Shown here piece after piece: positions 26,924 through 35,358 of a stretch of 64,000 nucleotides of DNA. The stretch comes from Methylobacterium sp. SyP6R (GTDB lineage: Bacteria; Pseudomonadota; Alphaproteobacteria; Rhizobiales; Beijerinckiaceae). Location: assembly GCF_019216885.1 (NCBI RefSeq), contig NZ_JAAQRC020000001.1, positions 3,268,501 to 3,332,500 of the forward strand. Reading direction: 5' to 3'. The notes under the pieces are model-generated. The model worked only from the letters and a program-made list of their open reading frames with translations, made no database searches and was not told where the DNA came from. Numbering within the stretch: position 1 is the stretch's first letter; every line of letters starts with the position of its first letter. Both the position numbers and the translations under genes were made by a program.

Positions 26924-28441
26924 ATGACGAAGCCTCCTTCTCGCGGTGGTACCGGGCGGTCGCGGACCGGCCCGGGCGGACCCGCCTCGGGCCGCCCGCC
27001 GCGGGCCCGCACCGGACCGCGCAACACCGCGCGCGACGCCGCCGAGCGCGCCGCCGGCCTGGTTGTCTCCAACCGCGCTCCTCCCACGGCTCGCGCCGCC
27101 TTCGGCCGCGACATGAGCGACGCTGCGCCCTGGGAGCGCGACGAGGCGCCGGCCCGTGCCCCGGCCGGCAAGTTTCCGGCCAAGCCGAAATCCGATAAGC
27201 CGAAATCCGATAAGCCGAAATCCGACACGCCGAGATCCGATCGTCCGCGCACGGGTGCGGCGGAGCGGCCGGCCCGAAGCTTTTCCGAGGGCCGCGCGCC
27301 GGCCCGGCCGCGGCGCGATGAGCGCCAGGACGAACGCCGGGCCTCCGGCGAGGCCCCGCAGCGCCGCGCTCCCGCGGACGACAAGGGCCCGGCTGCCAAG
27401 CCCCCGACCCGGCGGGCACTCCGCGAGGCGACCGCCGAGGCGCTGGCCACCGGCGTGCAGACCCTGGAGGTGACGCCTGACGAGGCCGGGATGCGGATCG
27501 ACCGCTTCCTCTCGGCCCGCTTCCCGCAATTGCCCTTCACCCGCATCCAGAGCCTGGTGCGCAAGGGCGAACTGCGCGTGAACGGCAAGCGCGCCAAGGC
27601 TGCCGACCGGGTCGAGCCCGGCGCCAGCGTCCGCGTGCCGCCGCTCAGCCTGGAGGCGCGCCCACCCGCCCCGAACTCCCCCCGGGCGGAGGGCGACCTC
27701 GCCTTCCTGCGCTCCCTGATCCTCTACGAGGACCAGGACATGATGGTGCTCAACAAGCCCTTCGGCCTTGCCGTGCAGGGCGGCTCGGGCACCACCCGCC
27801 ACGTCGACGGCCTGCTCGAGGCGATGCGCGACAAGGACGGCCAGAAGCCGCGCCTCGTCCACCGCCTCGACAAGGACACGGCGGGCTGCCTCATCATCGC
27901 CAAGACGAGGCTCGCCGCGGCGACGCTCGCCAAGACCTTCCGGTCGCGGGCGGCGCGCAAGATCTACTGGGCGCTCGCCGCCGGCGTGCCGAAGGTGCGC
28001 CAGGGCCGGATCTCGACCTATCTCGCCAAGGAGGAGATCGGCGACGCCGATGCCCGCATGCGGGTCGCCAAGCACGGCGACGAGGGGGCGAGCCACGCCC
28101 TGACCTACTACGCGCTGGTCGACCAGGCCGGGCAGAAGCTCGCCTGGCTGTCGCTCAAGCCGGTCACCGGCCGCACCCACCAGTTGCGGGCGCATGCGGC
28201 CCATATCGGCCACCCGCTCATCGGCGACCCGAAATATTTCGACATCGAGAACTGGGAATTGCCCGGCGGCATCCAGAACCGCCTGCACCTGCTCGCCCGG
28301 CGGATCGTGATCCCGCATCCGCGCACCGCCAAGCCGATCGACGTGACGGCGCCGCTCCCGCCCCACATGGTGCAGAGCTGGAACCTGCTCGGCTTCGACG
28401 CCGCGCGCTACGACCCGATCGTCGAGGCGCCGGAGAGCTGA
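26924..28441 (+). CDS. RluA-family pseudouridine synthase with long disordered N-terminus
   Basis: The product has 505 residues. The C-terminal 330 are a normal RluC/RluA-type enzyme: an S4 RNA-binding region (GMRIDRFLSARFPQLPFTRI), the catalytic motif VHRLDKDTAGCLI with Asp316, and VTGRTHQLRAHAAHIGHPL. It isomerises uridines in rRNA or tRNA; RluC on 23S rRNA is the best guess. The first 170 residues are unusual: basic, Arg/Pro/Ala-rich, with a KPKSD repeat, presumably disordered and RNA-binding. The ATG at 26924 was preferred to 26888. The next coding region starts about 240 bp later. Confidence 0.9.
   Translation: MTKPPSRGGTGRSRTGPGGPASGRPPRARTGPRNTARDAAERAAGLVVSNRAPPTARAAFGRDMSDAAPWERDEAPARAPAGKFPAKPKSDKPKSDKPKSDTPRSDRPRTGAAERPARSFSEGRAPARPRRDERQDERRASGEAPQRRAPADDKGPAAKPPTRRALREATAEALATGVQTLEVTPDEAGMRIDRFLSARFPQLPFTRIQSLVRKGELRVNGKRAKAADRVEPGASVRVPPLSLEARPPAPNSPRAEGDLAFLRSLILYEDQDMMVLNKPFGLAVQGGSGTTRHVDGLLEAMRDKDGQKPRLVHRLDKDTAGCLIIAKTRLAAATLAKTFRSRAARKIYWALAAGVPKVRQGRISTYLAKEEIGDADARMRVAKHGDEGASHALTYYALVDQAGQKLAWLSLKPVTGRTHQLRAHAAHIGHPLIGDPKYFDIENWELPGGIQNRLHLLARRIVIPHPRTAKPIDVTAPLPPHMVQSWNLLGFDAARYDPIVEAPES
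27182..27241 (+). repeat. 15-bp tandem repeat, four units, in the RluA-type gene
   Basis: Units close to AAGCCGAAATCCGAT start at 27182, 27197, 27212 and 27227. The first two are identical, the third differs by one base and the fourth by a few. They encode KPKSD-like units of the disordered N-terminus and keep the frame. Confidence 0.9.
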
Positions 28442-28681
28442 CGCTACGGCCGTCCAGCCTAGGCCGGACCATCGGGGCAAGCCCTTGGCAGGACGGCGGC
28501 GCGCCTTATTCTCAAGGTGGGCCGCGACCACGGCAGAAGCGTGGGCTTGGATTAGCGTCCGCTCGCGTTGCGAACGGACGCCGATCCAGGTCTTCGATTG
28601 TGCCGCATTGTCTCCGACGAACCGGTATCCACCTCGTCGGACAATGCTCCAGCGGCTCCGTCCGGGAGTGAGACAAGCCAG

Positions 28682-29068
28682 ATGAGACCCGCCGCGCTCG
28701 CCAGCCTCGGCCTGATCGGATTCCTCGCCTTCGCCGGGACGGCGCAGGCCCAGCCCGCCCCCGCCACCCCGGCACCGGCCGCCGCTCCTGCGGCGCCCGT
28801 CGCCCGTCCTGACGGCAAGGCCGCGGCGACCCGGCCGGACGGGCGCCAGCAGGACGGACGGAACGCCCCCGCGGAGGGCGGTGCGGCGGCCAAGCCGGCC
28901 GCGCCCGAGCGGACCACGCATCGCCGCCGCCGGCCGAGCTACGCCGCCTGCAACCGCGCCTCCCAGCGGCGCAGCCTGCATGGCGGCGCACGGCGCCGCT
29001 TCCTGATCCGCTGCCGCCTGGGCTATGAGCGGATCCAACCGGGCCAGCCGGCCCGCGCCAGGCCCTGA
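28682..29068 (+). CDS. Small secreted Ala/Pro-rich basic protein
   Basis: The 128-residue product has a signal peptide (LASLGLIGFLAFAGTAQAQ, cleavage near residue 23), then an Ala/Pro-rich low-complexity linker to about residue 75. A short basic module with two cysteines follows (YAACNRASQRRSL and RRFLIRCRLGYERI). No family is recognised; the module could be a small cell-wall-associated domain with one disulfide. The ATG at 28682 was chosen for the signal peptide. The 240-bp spacer upstream contains a 7-bp hairpin (GCGTCCG/CGGACGC, 28557-28582) that may terminate the RluA-type gene. Confidence 0.65.
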   Translation: MRPAALASLGLIGFLAFAGTAQAQPAPATPAPAAAPAAPVARPDGKAAATRPDGRQQDGRNAPAEGGAAAKPAAPERTTHRRRRPSYAACNRASQRRSLHGGARRRFLIRCRLGYERIQPGQPARARP

Positions 29069-29158
29069 ACGGCGGCGGGCCGCGCCCGGTGCGACAGCGC
29101 GGCCCGAACCCCCAAAGATCCTGCCGAGGTCCTGCCAAGATTCTTCAATGATCCTGCA

Positions 29159-29821
29159 ATGATCCTGATCGTCTTCGACGTCGACGGCACCCTCGTCGAC
29201 AGCCAGCACCTGATCGTGGCGGCGCAACGCGAGGCCTTCGCCTCGGTCGGGCTGCCGGCGCCGACGCGGGAGCGCTCGCTGTCGGTGGTCGGGCTGTCGC
29301 TGCCGCAGGCCTTCACCGCCCTCGTCGGCGCCGACGGGCCGGTCGTGGCCCTGTCGGACGCCTACAAGCAGGCCTTCGGCCGGCTGCGGGCCAAGGCCGA
29401 GATCCGCGAATCGCTGTTTCCCGGCGCCGCGGACCTCCTGGCCCGGCTCAACCGCGAGCCGGCGGTGCAACTCGGCATCGCCACCGGCAAGTCCCGCCGC
29501 GGGGTCGACCATCTCGTTGCCGTCCACGGTTGGGAGGGCTGGTTCTCGACCGTGCAGACCGCCGACGACGCTCCCTCGAAGCCGCATCCGGCGATGCTCG
29601 AGCAGGCGATGGCCGAGACCGGCGCCGCGCCGGACCGGACGGTGATGATCGGCGATTCGACCTACGACATGGTGATGGCGCGCGGCGCCAAGGTCGCCGC
29701 GCTCGGCGTCGCCTGGGGCTACCACACGCCCGAGGCCTTGCGGGCCGCCGGGGCGCATGCGGTGATGGAAAGCGTCTCCGCGCTCGAAGCCGACCTGTTC
29801 CGGCGGATCGCGGCGGCCTGA
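29159..29821 (+). CDS. HAD-family phosphatase, phosphoglycolate-phosphatase-like
   Basis: This 220-residue protein is a class-IA HAD hydrolase. Motif I is IVFDVDGTLVDSQ with the two catalytic aspartates at residues 7 and 9, motif II is LGIATGKSRRG and motif III/IV is MIGDSTYDMVMARGA. The helical cap between residues 15 and 90 suits small phosphorylated metabolites. Substrates such as 2-phosphoglycolate or sugar phosphates are possible but cannot be chosen from the sequence. The gene precedes the ATP12 chaperone gene by 44 bp, a pair common in alphaproteobacteria, and the two are likely co-transcribed. Confidence 0.9.
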   Translation: MILIVFDVDGTLVDSQHLIVAAQREAFASVGLPAPTRERSLSVVGLSLPQAFTALVGADGPVVALSDAYKQAFGRLRAKAEIRESLFPGAADLLARLNREPAVQLGIATGKSRRGVDHLVAVHGWEGWFSTVQTADDAPSKPHPAMLEQAMAETGAAPDRTVMIGDSTYDMVMARGAKVAALGVAWGYHTPEALRAAGAHAVMESVSALEADLFRRIAAA

Positions 29822-29865
29822 TCGCCGTCTCGCAACCCAAGTCCCGAGGCCCTATCTTTCCACTC

Positions 29866-30654
29866 ATGAGCAACGACGTGACCAGCGACTGGCTCGGGGA
29901 CCCGGAGGGCGTACCCGATCCGGTCCGCGCCGCCCGCCAATCGGCGAAGCCCGCGCTGCCGAAGCGCTTCTACACGGAAGCCAGCGTCGCGCCGGCCGAG
30001 GACGGCTACCGCCTCGTCCTCGACGGCCGCCCGGCCCGCACCCCCGCCCGCCGCTACCTCGCGGTGCCGCAGGCGGCGCTGGCCGAGGCCCTGGCCGAAG
30101 AATGGGGGGCGCAAGAGGAGTTCATCGACCCCGCCCGGATGCCGCTGACCCGCCTCGTCAACTCGGCGCTCGACGGCGTAGCCGAACGGCGCGAGGCGGT
30201 GGTCGACGATCTCGCGGCCTATGCGGGGACCGACCTCGTCGTCTACCGGGCCGGGGACCCCGCCCGGCTCGTGGCGGCACAAGCGGCGGCCTGGGACCCG
30301 GTGCTCGACTGGGCGCACGAAGCCTTGAACGCGCGGTTCATGCTGAGCGAAGGGGTGATGCACGTTACCCAACCGGCGGAATCGCTGGCCGCCATCCGAT
30401 GCGCCATCGAGGCGGTGGCGAGCCCGACCGCGCTCGCGGGACTTCATTCGATGACGACCCTGACCGGCTCGGTTCTGATCGCGCTCGCGGTTCTCCGCGG
30501 CCGGCTGACGCCGCAGGCGGGCTGGGCCGCGGCCCATGTCGACGAGACGTTCCAGGCGGAGGTCTGGGGTCGGGATGCGGAGGCCGAGGACCGCCTGGCC
30601 CGGCGGCGGACCGAATTCGAAGCCGCGGCGCGGGTCGCGGCGCTCAGCGCGTGA
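29866..30654 (+). CDS. ATP12-family F1-ATPase assembly chaperone
   Basis: The 262-residue product is an ATP12 homologue. Signature segments are KRFYTEASVAPAEDGYRLVLDGRPARTPA, MPLTRLVNSALDGVAERR, YAGTDLVVYRA and the late LAVLRGRLTPQAGWAAAHVDE. In mitochondria and alphaproteobacteria ATP12 protects the alpha subunit of F1 before assembly of ATP synthase. The ATG at 29866 begins the conserved N-terminus; the longer frame to 29530 overlaps the phosphatase gene and was rejected. A strong hairpin follows the stop at once. Confidence 0.92.
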   Translation: MSNDVTSDWLGDPEGVPDPVRAARQSAKPALPKRFYTEASVAPAEDGYRLVLDGRPARTPARRYLAVPQAALAEALAEEWGAQEEFIDPARMPLTRLVNSALDGVAERREAVVDDLAAYAGTDLVVYRAGDPARLVAAQAAAWDPVLDWAHEALNARFMLSEGVMHVTQPAESLAAIRCAIEAVASPTALAGLHSMTTLTGSVLIALAVLRGRLTPQAGWAAAHVDETFQAEVWGRDAEAEDRLARRRTEFEAAARVAALSA

Positions 30655-30657
30655 TCG

Positions 30658-30680
30658 GGCCGGGGCGCTGCGCCCCGGCC
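30658..30680 (+). terminator. Hairpin after the ATP12 gene
   Basis: GGCCGGGGCGC and GCGCCCCGGCC (30658-30668 and 30670-30680) form a very GC-rich stem with a minimal loop 4 bp after the stop codon. There is no clear T run. It probably marks the transcript end. Confidence 0.55.
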
Positions 30681-30811
30681 GCGCGACCTCCTACGATTTC
30701 CGACCGATCGCTTCGCGATGCGGAAATCGGCATCGCTCAGGCGTGTGGAGCAAAGCTCCGCCGTCGCGGGCTGGTGATGCGAGGTCCGGAGATAATTTTC
30801 CGGACTTCGTA

Positions 30812-31102
30812 TCACTTCTTCAGCGAGCCGGTGGCGATGTCGGCGTTCGGGTCCATCGCCGACGGCACCGACGGGCCGAAGGCCACGAGGCCGTTGGTGT
30901 CGATCCCGCGGACATCAACCTCGGCGCCCGGCGCCATGCGGGGCAGGGCGGCGAAGAGCGGCATGCCGGCCGGCACGCTGGCCGAGAAGCCCGGAACGTC
31001 GAGGACCGGGATGCCGGCCTGATCCAGGGTGGTGCCCTCGGCGCGCGCGGCGGCGGAGCCGGCCAGAACGAGGCCGGCCGCGATGACGGTCTTGAGAAGC
31101 AT
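30812..31102 (-). CDS. Small exported protein of unknown function
   Basis: The 96-residue product starts with a signal peptide (LLKTVIAAGLVLAGSAAARAEG, cleavage near residue 21). The mature 75 residues are Pro/Gly/Ala-rich with VPGFSASVPAGMPLFAALP and end in GSLKK. No cysteines and no recognised domain are present. It is read away from the serine-cycle operon, with a second small unknown gene upstream of it on the same strand. An amyloid-like or chaperone-exported function cannot be judged. Confidence 0.6.
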   Translation of the reverse strand: MLLKTVIAAGLVLAGSAAARAEGTTLDQAGIPVLDVPGFSASVPAGMPLFAALPRMAPGAEVDVRGIDTNGLVAFGPSVPSAMDPNADIATGSLKK

Positions 31103-31189
31103 CTCGGTGTCTCCGGTGCGAGGCAGGTCTTGCTAAGGGTTTCTTGGCTAGACAATGCGCAGACCCCGGCCGCGGTTCTCCAAAAAAGC

Positions 31190-31531
31190 TTATCCGGCGG
31201 CGCGCCAACCCTCCCGCGGTAGCGGCTCCCGGGGAGCCGCGGCAGGCAACTGGTGGAACAGGTGGAAGCCGCTTGTCTCGGCGCCGCGCTCGGCGATCTC
31301 GGCCGAGAAGCCGGGCGGCGCCTCGGACGGGGCTTCGATGCTGCCGGCATAGGTCCAGGCCTCGCCGGTGACGAAGGCCGGCACCGGGAAGTCGTTCGGC
31401 ACCGCGCAGACCAGGTCCGGCTCCTCGCGCCGACGGAAGAGATTGTAGGTCGGCCAGCGCCGTACCGTCCGCGGCCAAGGCCGGCCGAACTCCCCGCGTG
31501 TGAGCCCCGGGCCCGCACTGCTCGCAATCAT
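31190..31531 (-). CDS. Hypothetical protein, 113 residues
   Basis: I do not recognise this product. It has 113 residues, no signal peptide and no membrane segment, a basic N-terminal half (FGRPWPRTVRRWPTYNLFRR), a single Cys (DLVCAVPNDFPVP) and aromatic-rich patches such as EAWTYAGSI and SGFHLFHQLP. The start at 31531 is supported by GGGGGGAGA upstream; a longer frame to 31639 is not. Its 5' end faces the serine-cycle promoter region across about 430 bp, so the two could share regulatory sites. Confidence 0.6.
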   Translation of the reverse strand: MIASSAGPGLTRGEFGRPWPRTVRRWPTYNLFRRREEPDLVCAVPNDFPVPAFVTGEAWTYAGSIEAPSEAPPGFSAEIAERGAETSGFHLFHQLPAAAPREPLPREGWRAAG

Positions 31532-31961
31532 GGTGTGTCTCCCCCCGGGTTCGGCCGGTTGCATCTTGGGGCCGATGCATATCCGCCAGGACCGGAACCG
31601 CTGATCACATTCGATAAGATTTGCGACTTTTCTATGCAATACTGCCGATACGGCATAGCCTGGATTGATCCGTGCGGCGGAAGGTGCAGCCGCCTACCCC
31701 TTTAGGCCAAGCTGTTGGCCGGCATTTCAAAATTTTGAAGGTGGGGCTCAGTTTTTTCAGTTTTCCTTGGTCCGCGCGGGCCCGCATAGTCGCCCTCGAC
31801 ACGGCGATCCGGGGCGGCCGGCGGCGACGAACCGCCTGCTTCCCGAGCGCCGCGCCTGCGCCGACCCGAGCCGGCATCGTGCCGGCGGCGCGCACCCGAA
31901 TTCACGAGACCGGACGGGCAACGTCCGGGATGTTCAGGCCGTAGGGGCCGGAGGAGACACC
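31532..31961. other. Gene-free control region upstream of the serine-cycle operon
   Basis: This 430-bp stretch separates the divergent hypothetical gene from sga. It is locally AT-richer than its surroundings around 31610-31790, includes two perfect palindromes at 31705-31739 and T-rich runs at 31751-31766, and ends in GGAGGAG before the sga ATG. No coding frame inside it is convincing. Confidence 0.6.
31705..31739. promoter_or_regulatory. Candidate operator pair upstream of sga
   Basis: GGCCAA-GCTG-TTGGCC (31705-31720) is a perfect 6+6 inverted repeat and TTCAAAATTTTGAA (31726-31739) is a perfect 14-bp palindrome that includes a T-N11-A. LysR-type regulators favour T-N11-A sites, and QscR, a LysR-type protein, is the known activator of this operon in M. 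extorquens. That QscR binds here is inference. Confidence 0.4.
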
Positions 31962-33149
31962 ATGGCTGGATCGAGACGTCCGGGACGCAACTTCCTCTTC
32001 GTTCCGGGTCCGACCAACATCCCGGATCGGGTCGCGCGCGCGATGATCGTGCCGTCCGAGGACCATCGCTCGTCGTCCTTCCCCGAGCTGACCCTGCCGC
32101 TGTTCGAGGAGACCAAGAAGGTCTTCAAGTCCCGCGAGGGCCAGGTCTTTCTCTTCCCGGCGACCGGTACCGGCGCCTGGGAAGCGGCGCTCACCAACAC
32201 GCTCTCGCCCGGCGACCGGGTGCTGGCCCCGCGCTACGGCCAGTTCAGCACCCTGTGGATCGACATGGCCCGCCGGGTCGGCCTCGACGTCGAGGTCCAG
32301 GAGGAGGAGTGGGGCACCGGCGCCAACCCCGAGCGGATCGAGGAGGCCCTTCGCGCCGATCGCGAGCACCGGATCAAGGCGGTTCTGGTCGTCCACAACG
32401 AGACCACCACCGGCGTCACCTCCGATATCGGCGCGGTGCGCAAGGCTCTCGACGCGGCGAACCACCCGGCGATGCTCTACGTCGACGGCGTCTCGTCGAT
32501 CGGCAGCATCGACTTCCGGGCCGAGGAGTGGCGGGTCGATTGCGCCATCACCGGCTCGCAGAAGGGGCTGATGCTGCCGGCGGGCCTCGGCCTCGTCTGC
32601 GTCAGCAAGCGGGCGCTGGAGGCCGCCAAGACCGCCGAGTGCCGGCGCGTCTTTTTCGACTTCGCCGACCAGGCCAAGGCCAACGCCACCGGCTACTTCC
32701 CCTACACGCCGTCCGTGCCGATGCTCTACGGCCTGCGCGAGGCGCTGGCTTGCGTCGAGGACGAGGGGCTGGAGAACATCTTCGCCCGCCACCGCCGGCT
32801 CGCCGACGGCACCCGCGCGGCGGTCAAGGCCTGGGGCCTGACGCTGTGCGCGAAGGAGCCGAAGTGGCATTCCGATACGGTGAGCGCCGTGATGGTGCCG
32901 GAGGGGATCAACGGCGCCGAGGTGATCGACATCGCCTATCGCCGCTACAACCTCGCGCTGGGCGCCGGCCTGTCGCAGGTGGCGGGCAAGCTCTTCCGCA
33001 TCGGCCATATCGGCGACCTCAACGAGCTGATGCTGCTCGGGGCGCTCGCCGGCGTCGAGATGGCGATGCAGGATGCCGGCATCCGCATCACCCCCGGCAG
33101 CGGCGTCGCCGCGGCGACGGAGCATTTCCGGAATACGCGGGAAGTGTAG
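31962..33149 (+). CDS. sga: Serine-glyoxylate aminotransferase
   Basis: The 395-residue PLP enzyme transfers the amino group of serine to glyoxylate, giving hydroxypyruvate and glycine. This regenerates the glycine acceptor of the serine cycle. The N-terminus RNFLFVPGPTNIPDRV and SSFPELTLPLFEETK are typical of class-V aminotransferases of the AGXT/SGA branch; CAITGSQKGLMLPAGL contains the PLP-binding Lys201. The ATG at 31962 has GGAGGAG at the right distance, and longer frames upstream run through the control region. It is the first gene of the serine-cycle operon; 325 bp with a family B repeat separate it from hprA. Confidence 0.96.
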   Translation: MAGSRRPGRNFLFVPGPTNIPDRVARAMIVPSEDHRSSSFPELTLPLFEETKKVFKSREGQVFLFPATGTGAWEAALTNTLSPGDRVLAPRYGQFSTLWIDMARRVGLDVEVQEEEWGTGANPERIEEALRADREHRIKAVLVVHNETTTGVTSDIGAVRKALDAANHPAMLYVDGVSSIGSIDFRAEEWRVDCAITGSQKGLMLPAGLGLVCVSKRALEAAKTAECRRVFFDFADQAKANATGYFPYTPSVPMLYGLREALACVEDEGLENIFARHRRLADGTRAAVKAWGLTLCAKEPKWHSDTVSAVMVPEGINGAEVIDIAYRRYNLALGAGLSQVAGKLFRIGHIGDLNELMLLGALAGVEMAMQDAGIRITPGSGVAAATEHFRNTREV

Positions 33150-33159
33150 GCACGGGTCT

Positions 33160-33360
33160 CTCCTCTCCCCGCGGGCGGGGAGAGGCCCGATCACCCCTCG
33201 TCGGGTGATCGGGGAGCCCGAAGGGCGAGGGTGAGGGGGTGTCTCCGGACGAGGCTCCTCCGGCACCACCCCCTCACCCTCGCTCCGGCTTCGCCTCCGC
33301 TTGTCACGACCCCGGCAAGGGGGTCGTGACCCTCTCCCCGCCCGCGGGGAGAGGAGAAGG
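33160..33360. repeat. Palindromic repeat, family B, between sga and hprA
   Basis: The element is framed by CTCTCCCCGCGGGCGGGGAG and its counterpart near 33340. It contains two perfect 11-bp hairpins with 6-nt loops: CCCGATCACCC/GGGTGATCGGG (33186-33213) and GTCACGACCCC/GGGGTCGTGAC (33303-33330). The spacer 33150-33474 has no credible gene. Confidence 0.85.
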
Positions 33361-33474
33361 GGCGCTCTACGCCCAAAACCGGCTGCCGGGACCCGGCCCG
33401 GCATGCCATTGATGCTACGCCCCGCCCGCCCCGAGAGCGGGGATCACGAAAAGATTGCCGGAGAACGCCGCCCC

Positions 33475-34413
33475 ATGTCCCACCGCATCGTCTTTCTCGA
33501 CCGCGAGACCCTGGATGCGACCGTGCGGCCCCCGAGCTTCCCGCACGAATACGCCGAACACGCGGTGACGGCGCCCGACGAGATCGTGGCGCGGCTGCAA
33601 GGCGCCCAGATCGCCATCATCAACAAGGTGCCGATGCGCGAGGAGACTCTCGCCCAGTTGCCGGACCTGAAGCTGATCGCGGTCGCGGCGACCGGCACCG
33701 ACGTGGTCGACAAGGCCTTCGCCAAGTCCCGCGGCATCACGATCGTCAACATCCGCAACTACGCCTTCAACACCGTGCCGGAGCACGTGATCGGGCTGAT
33801 CTTCGCCCTGCGGCGGGCGATCGTGCCCTACACCAACTCGGTCCGGCGCGGCGATTGGGCCAAGGCGCGGCACTTCTGCTACTTCGACTACCCGATCCGC
33901 GACGTGGCCGGCTCGACCTTGGGCATCGTCGGCTACGGCGCGCTCGGCAAGTCGATCGGCCAGCGCGCCGAAGCGTTGGGCATGCGGGTGCTGGCCTACG
34001 ACGTGATGCCCCAGCCCGGCCTCGTCGACCTCGACACGATCATCCGCGAGAGCGACGTCATCACGCTCCACGCGCCGCTGACGCCGGAGACCCGCAACAT
34101 GATCGGGCGGGACGAGCTGGCGCGGATGAAGCGCGACGCGATCCTCATCAACACCGCCCGCGGCGGCCTCGTCGACGAGGCGGCTTTGGCCGAGGCCTTG
34201 ACCGCCGGCACGATCGGCGGCGCCGGCTTCGACGTTCTGACCTCGGAGCCGCCGCGGGACGACAACCCGCTGCTCGCCCTCGACCTGCCGAACCTCATCA
34301 TCACCCCCCACGTCGCCTGGGCGAGCCGCCAAGCCATGCAGATCCTGGCCGATCAGCTCGTCGACAACATCGAGGCCTTCGTGGCCGGCCGGCCGCAGAA
34401 CGTGGTGGAGTAG
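33475..34413 (+). CDS. hprA: Hydroxypyruvate reductase (D-glycerate dehydrogenase)
   Basis: The 312-residue enzyme reduces hydroxypyruvate to D-glycerate with NADH in the serine cycle. It has the D-isomer-specific 2-hydroxyacid dehydrogenase fold. The NAD-binding turn GIVGYGALGKS lies near residues 150-160, and the catalytic triad regions are NTARGGLVDE (Arg), SEPPRDDNPLL (Glu) and ITPHVAWAS (His). Length and N-terminus (SHRIVFLDRETLDATVRP) agree with Methylobacterium HprA. The ATG at 33475 was chosen; the longer frame to 33301 reads through the repeat. mtdA follows after 84 bp. Confidence 0.96.
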   Translation: MSHRIVFLDRETLDATVRPPSFPHEYAEHAVTAPDEIVARLQGAQIAIINKVPMREETLAQLPDLKLIAVAATGTDVVDKAFAKSRGITIVNIRNYAFNTVPEHVIGLIFALRRAIVPYTNSVRRGDWAKARHFCYFDYPIRDVAGSTLGIVGYGALGKSIGQRAEALGMRVLAYDVMPQPGLVDLDTIIRESDVITLHAPLTPETRNMIGRDELARMKRDAILINTARGGLVDEAALAEALTAGTIGGAGFDVLTSEPPRDDNPLLALDLPNLIITPHVAWASRQAMQILADQLVDNIEAFVAGRPQNVVE

Positions 34414-34497
34414 GGCGGGGCGGAGCGCTAACCCGCTCTCGCCAACTCGAACGATGCCCCGCGCCGGCTTCGGATGCCCGCGGCGGAAAGGATGACG

Positions 34498-35358
34498 ATG
34501 AAGAAGCTTCTGTTCCAATTCGACACCGACCCGATGCCCAGCGTGTTCGACGTGGTGGTGGGCTACGACGGCGGCGCCGACATCATCACCGGCTACCCCA
34601 ACGTGACTCCCGACAATGTCGGGGCGCTGGTCGACGGCACGATCTACACCCGCGGCGGCTCGGAGAAGAAATCGACCGCGATCTTCGTCGGCGGCGGCAG
34701 CATGGCTGCCGGCGAGGCGGTGTTCAAGGCGGTGCGCAAGCGCTTCTTCGGCCCGTTCCGGGTGTCGTGCATGCTCGACTCCAACGGCTCGAACACCACG
34801 GCGGCGGCGGGCGTGGCCCTTGTCGCCAAGGCGGCGGGCTCGCTCCAGGGCAAGCGCGCCCTGGTTCTCGCCGGCACCGGCCCGGTCGGCATGCGCTCGG
34901 CGGCGCTCCTCGCCAAAGAGGGCGCGACCGTGACGCTCGCCGGGCGCAACCTCGCCAAGGCGCAGGAAGCCGCCAAGGCCATCGAGACCCGCTTCAAGGT
35001 CGCGATCCGGGCGATCGAGACGGCGGATGCCGAGTCCCGCGGCGCGGCTTTGGCCGAGGCCGAGGTGGCCTTCGCCGCCGGCGCCATCGGGCTCGAACTC
35101 GCCTCCGAGGCGCAGTGGAGCGGCGCGAGGGACCTCGCCTTCCTGGGCGACTACAACGCGCAGCCGCCGCTCGGCTTCGGCGGGATCGAGGCCACCGACA
35201 AGGGCAAGGAGCGCCACGGCAAGGTCGTGTTCGGCGCGCTCGGCATCGGCGGGCTGAAGCTCAAGCTGCACCGGGCCTGCGTCGCCAAGCTGTTCGAGAG
35301 CAGCGAGCTGGTCCTCGACGCGGAAGAGATCTACGCGCTCGCGAAAGAGATGGCGTGA
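34498..35358 (+). CDS. mtdA: NADP-dependent methylene-H4MPT/methylene-H4F dehydrogenase
   Basis: The 286-residue protein matches MtdA. It starts KKLLFQFDTDPMPSVFDVVV and has the diagnostic GYDGGADIITGYPNVTPDNV, TIYTRGGSEKKSTAIFVGGG and FGPFRVSCMLDSNGSNTTA. The NADP-binding turn is VLAGTGPVGMRSAALLA, and LGDYNAQPPLGFGGIEA and a KLKLHRACVAKLFESSE tail follow. MtdA oxidises methylene-tetrahydromethanopterin or methylene-tetrahydrofolate with NADP and links formaldehyde oxidation to assimilation. The second of two close ATGs (34498) was chosen because AAAGGA is correctly spaced from it. Its TGA shares one base with the fchA start. Confidence 0.97.
   Translation: MKKLLFQFDTDPMPSVFDVVVGYDGGADIITGYPNVTPDNVGALVDGTIYTRGGSEKKSTAIFVGGGSMAAGEAVFKAVRKRFFGPFRVSCMLDSNGSNTTAAAGVALVAKAAGSLQGKRALVLAGTGPVGMRSAALLAKEGATVTLAGRNLAKAQEAAKAIETRFKVAIRAIETADAESRGAALAEAEVAFAAGAIGLELASEAQWSGARDLAFLGDYNAQPPLGFGGIEATDKGKERHGKVVFGALGIGGLKLKLHRACVAKLFESSELVLDAEEIYALAKEMA

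Noticed and set aside
26786..29758. A 990-residue antisense open frame over the ParA end, the RluA-type gene and the HAD phosphatase gene
   Set aside because: It crosses three well-supported genes, contains low-complexity Arg/Gly/Ala sequence and has no recognisable motif.
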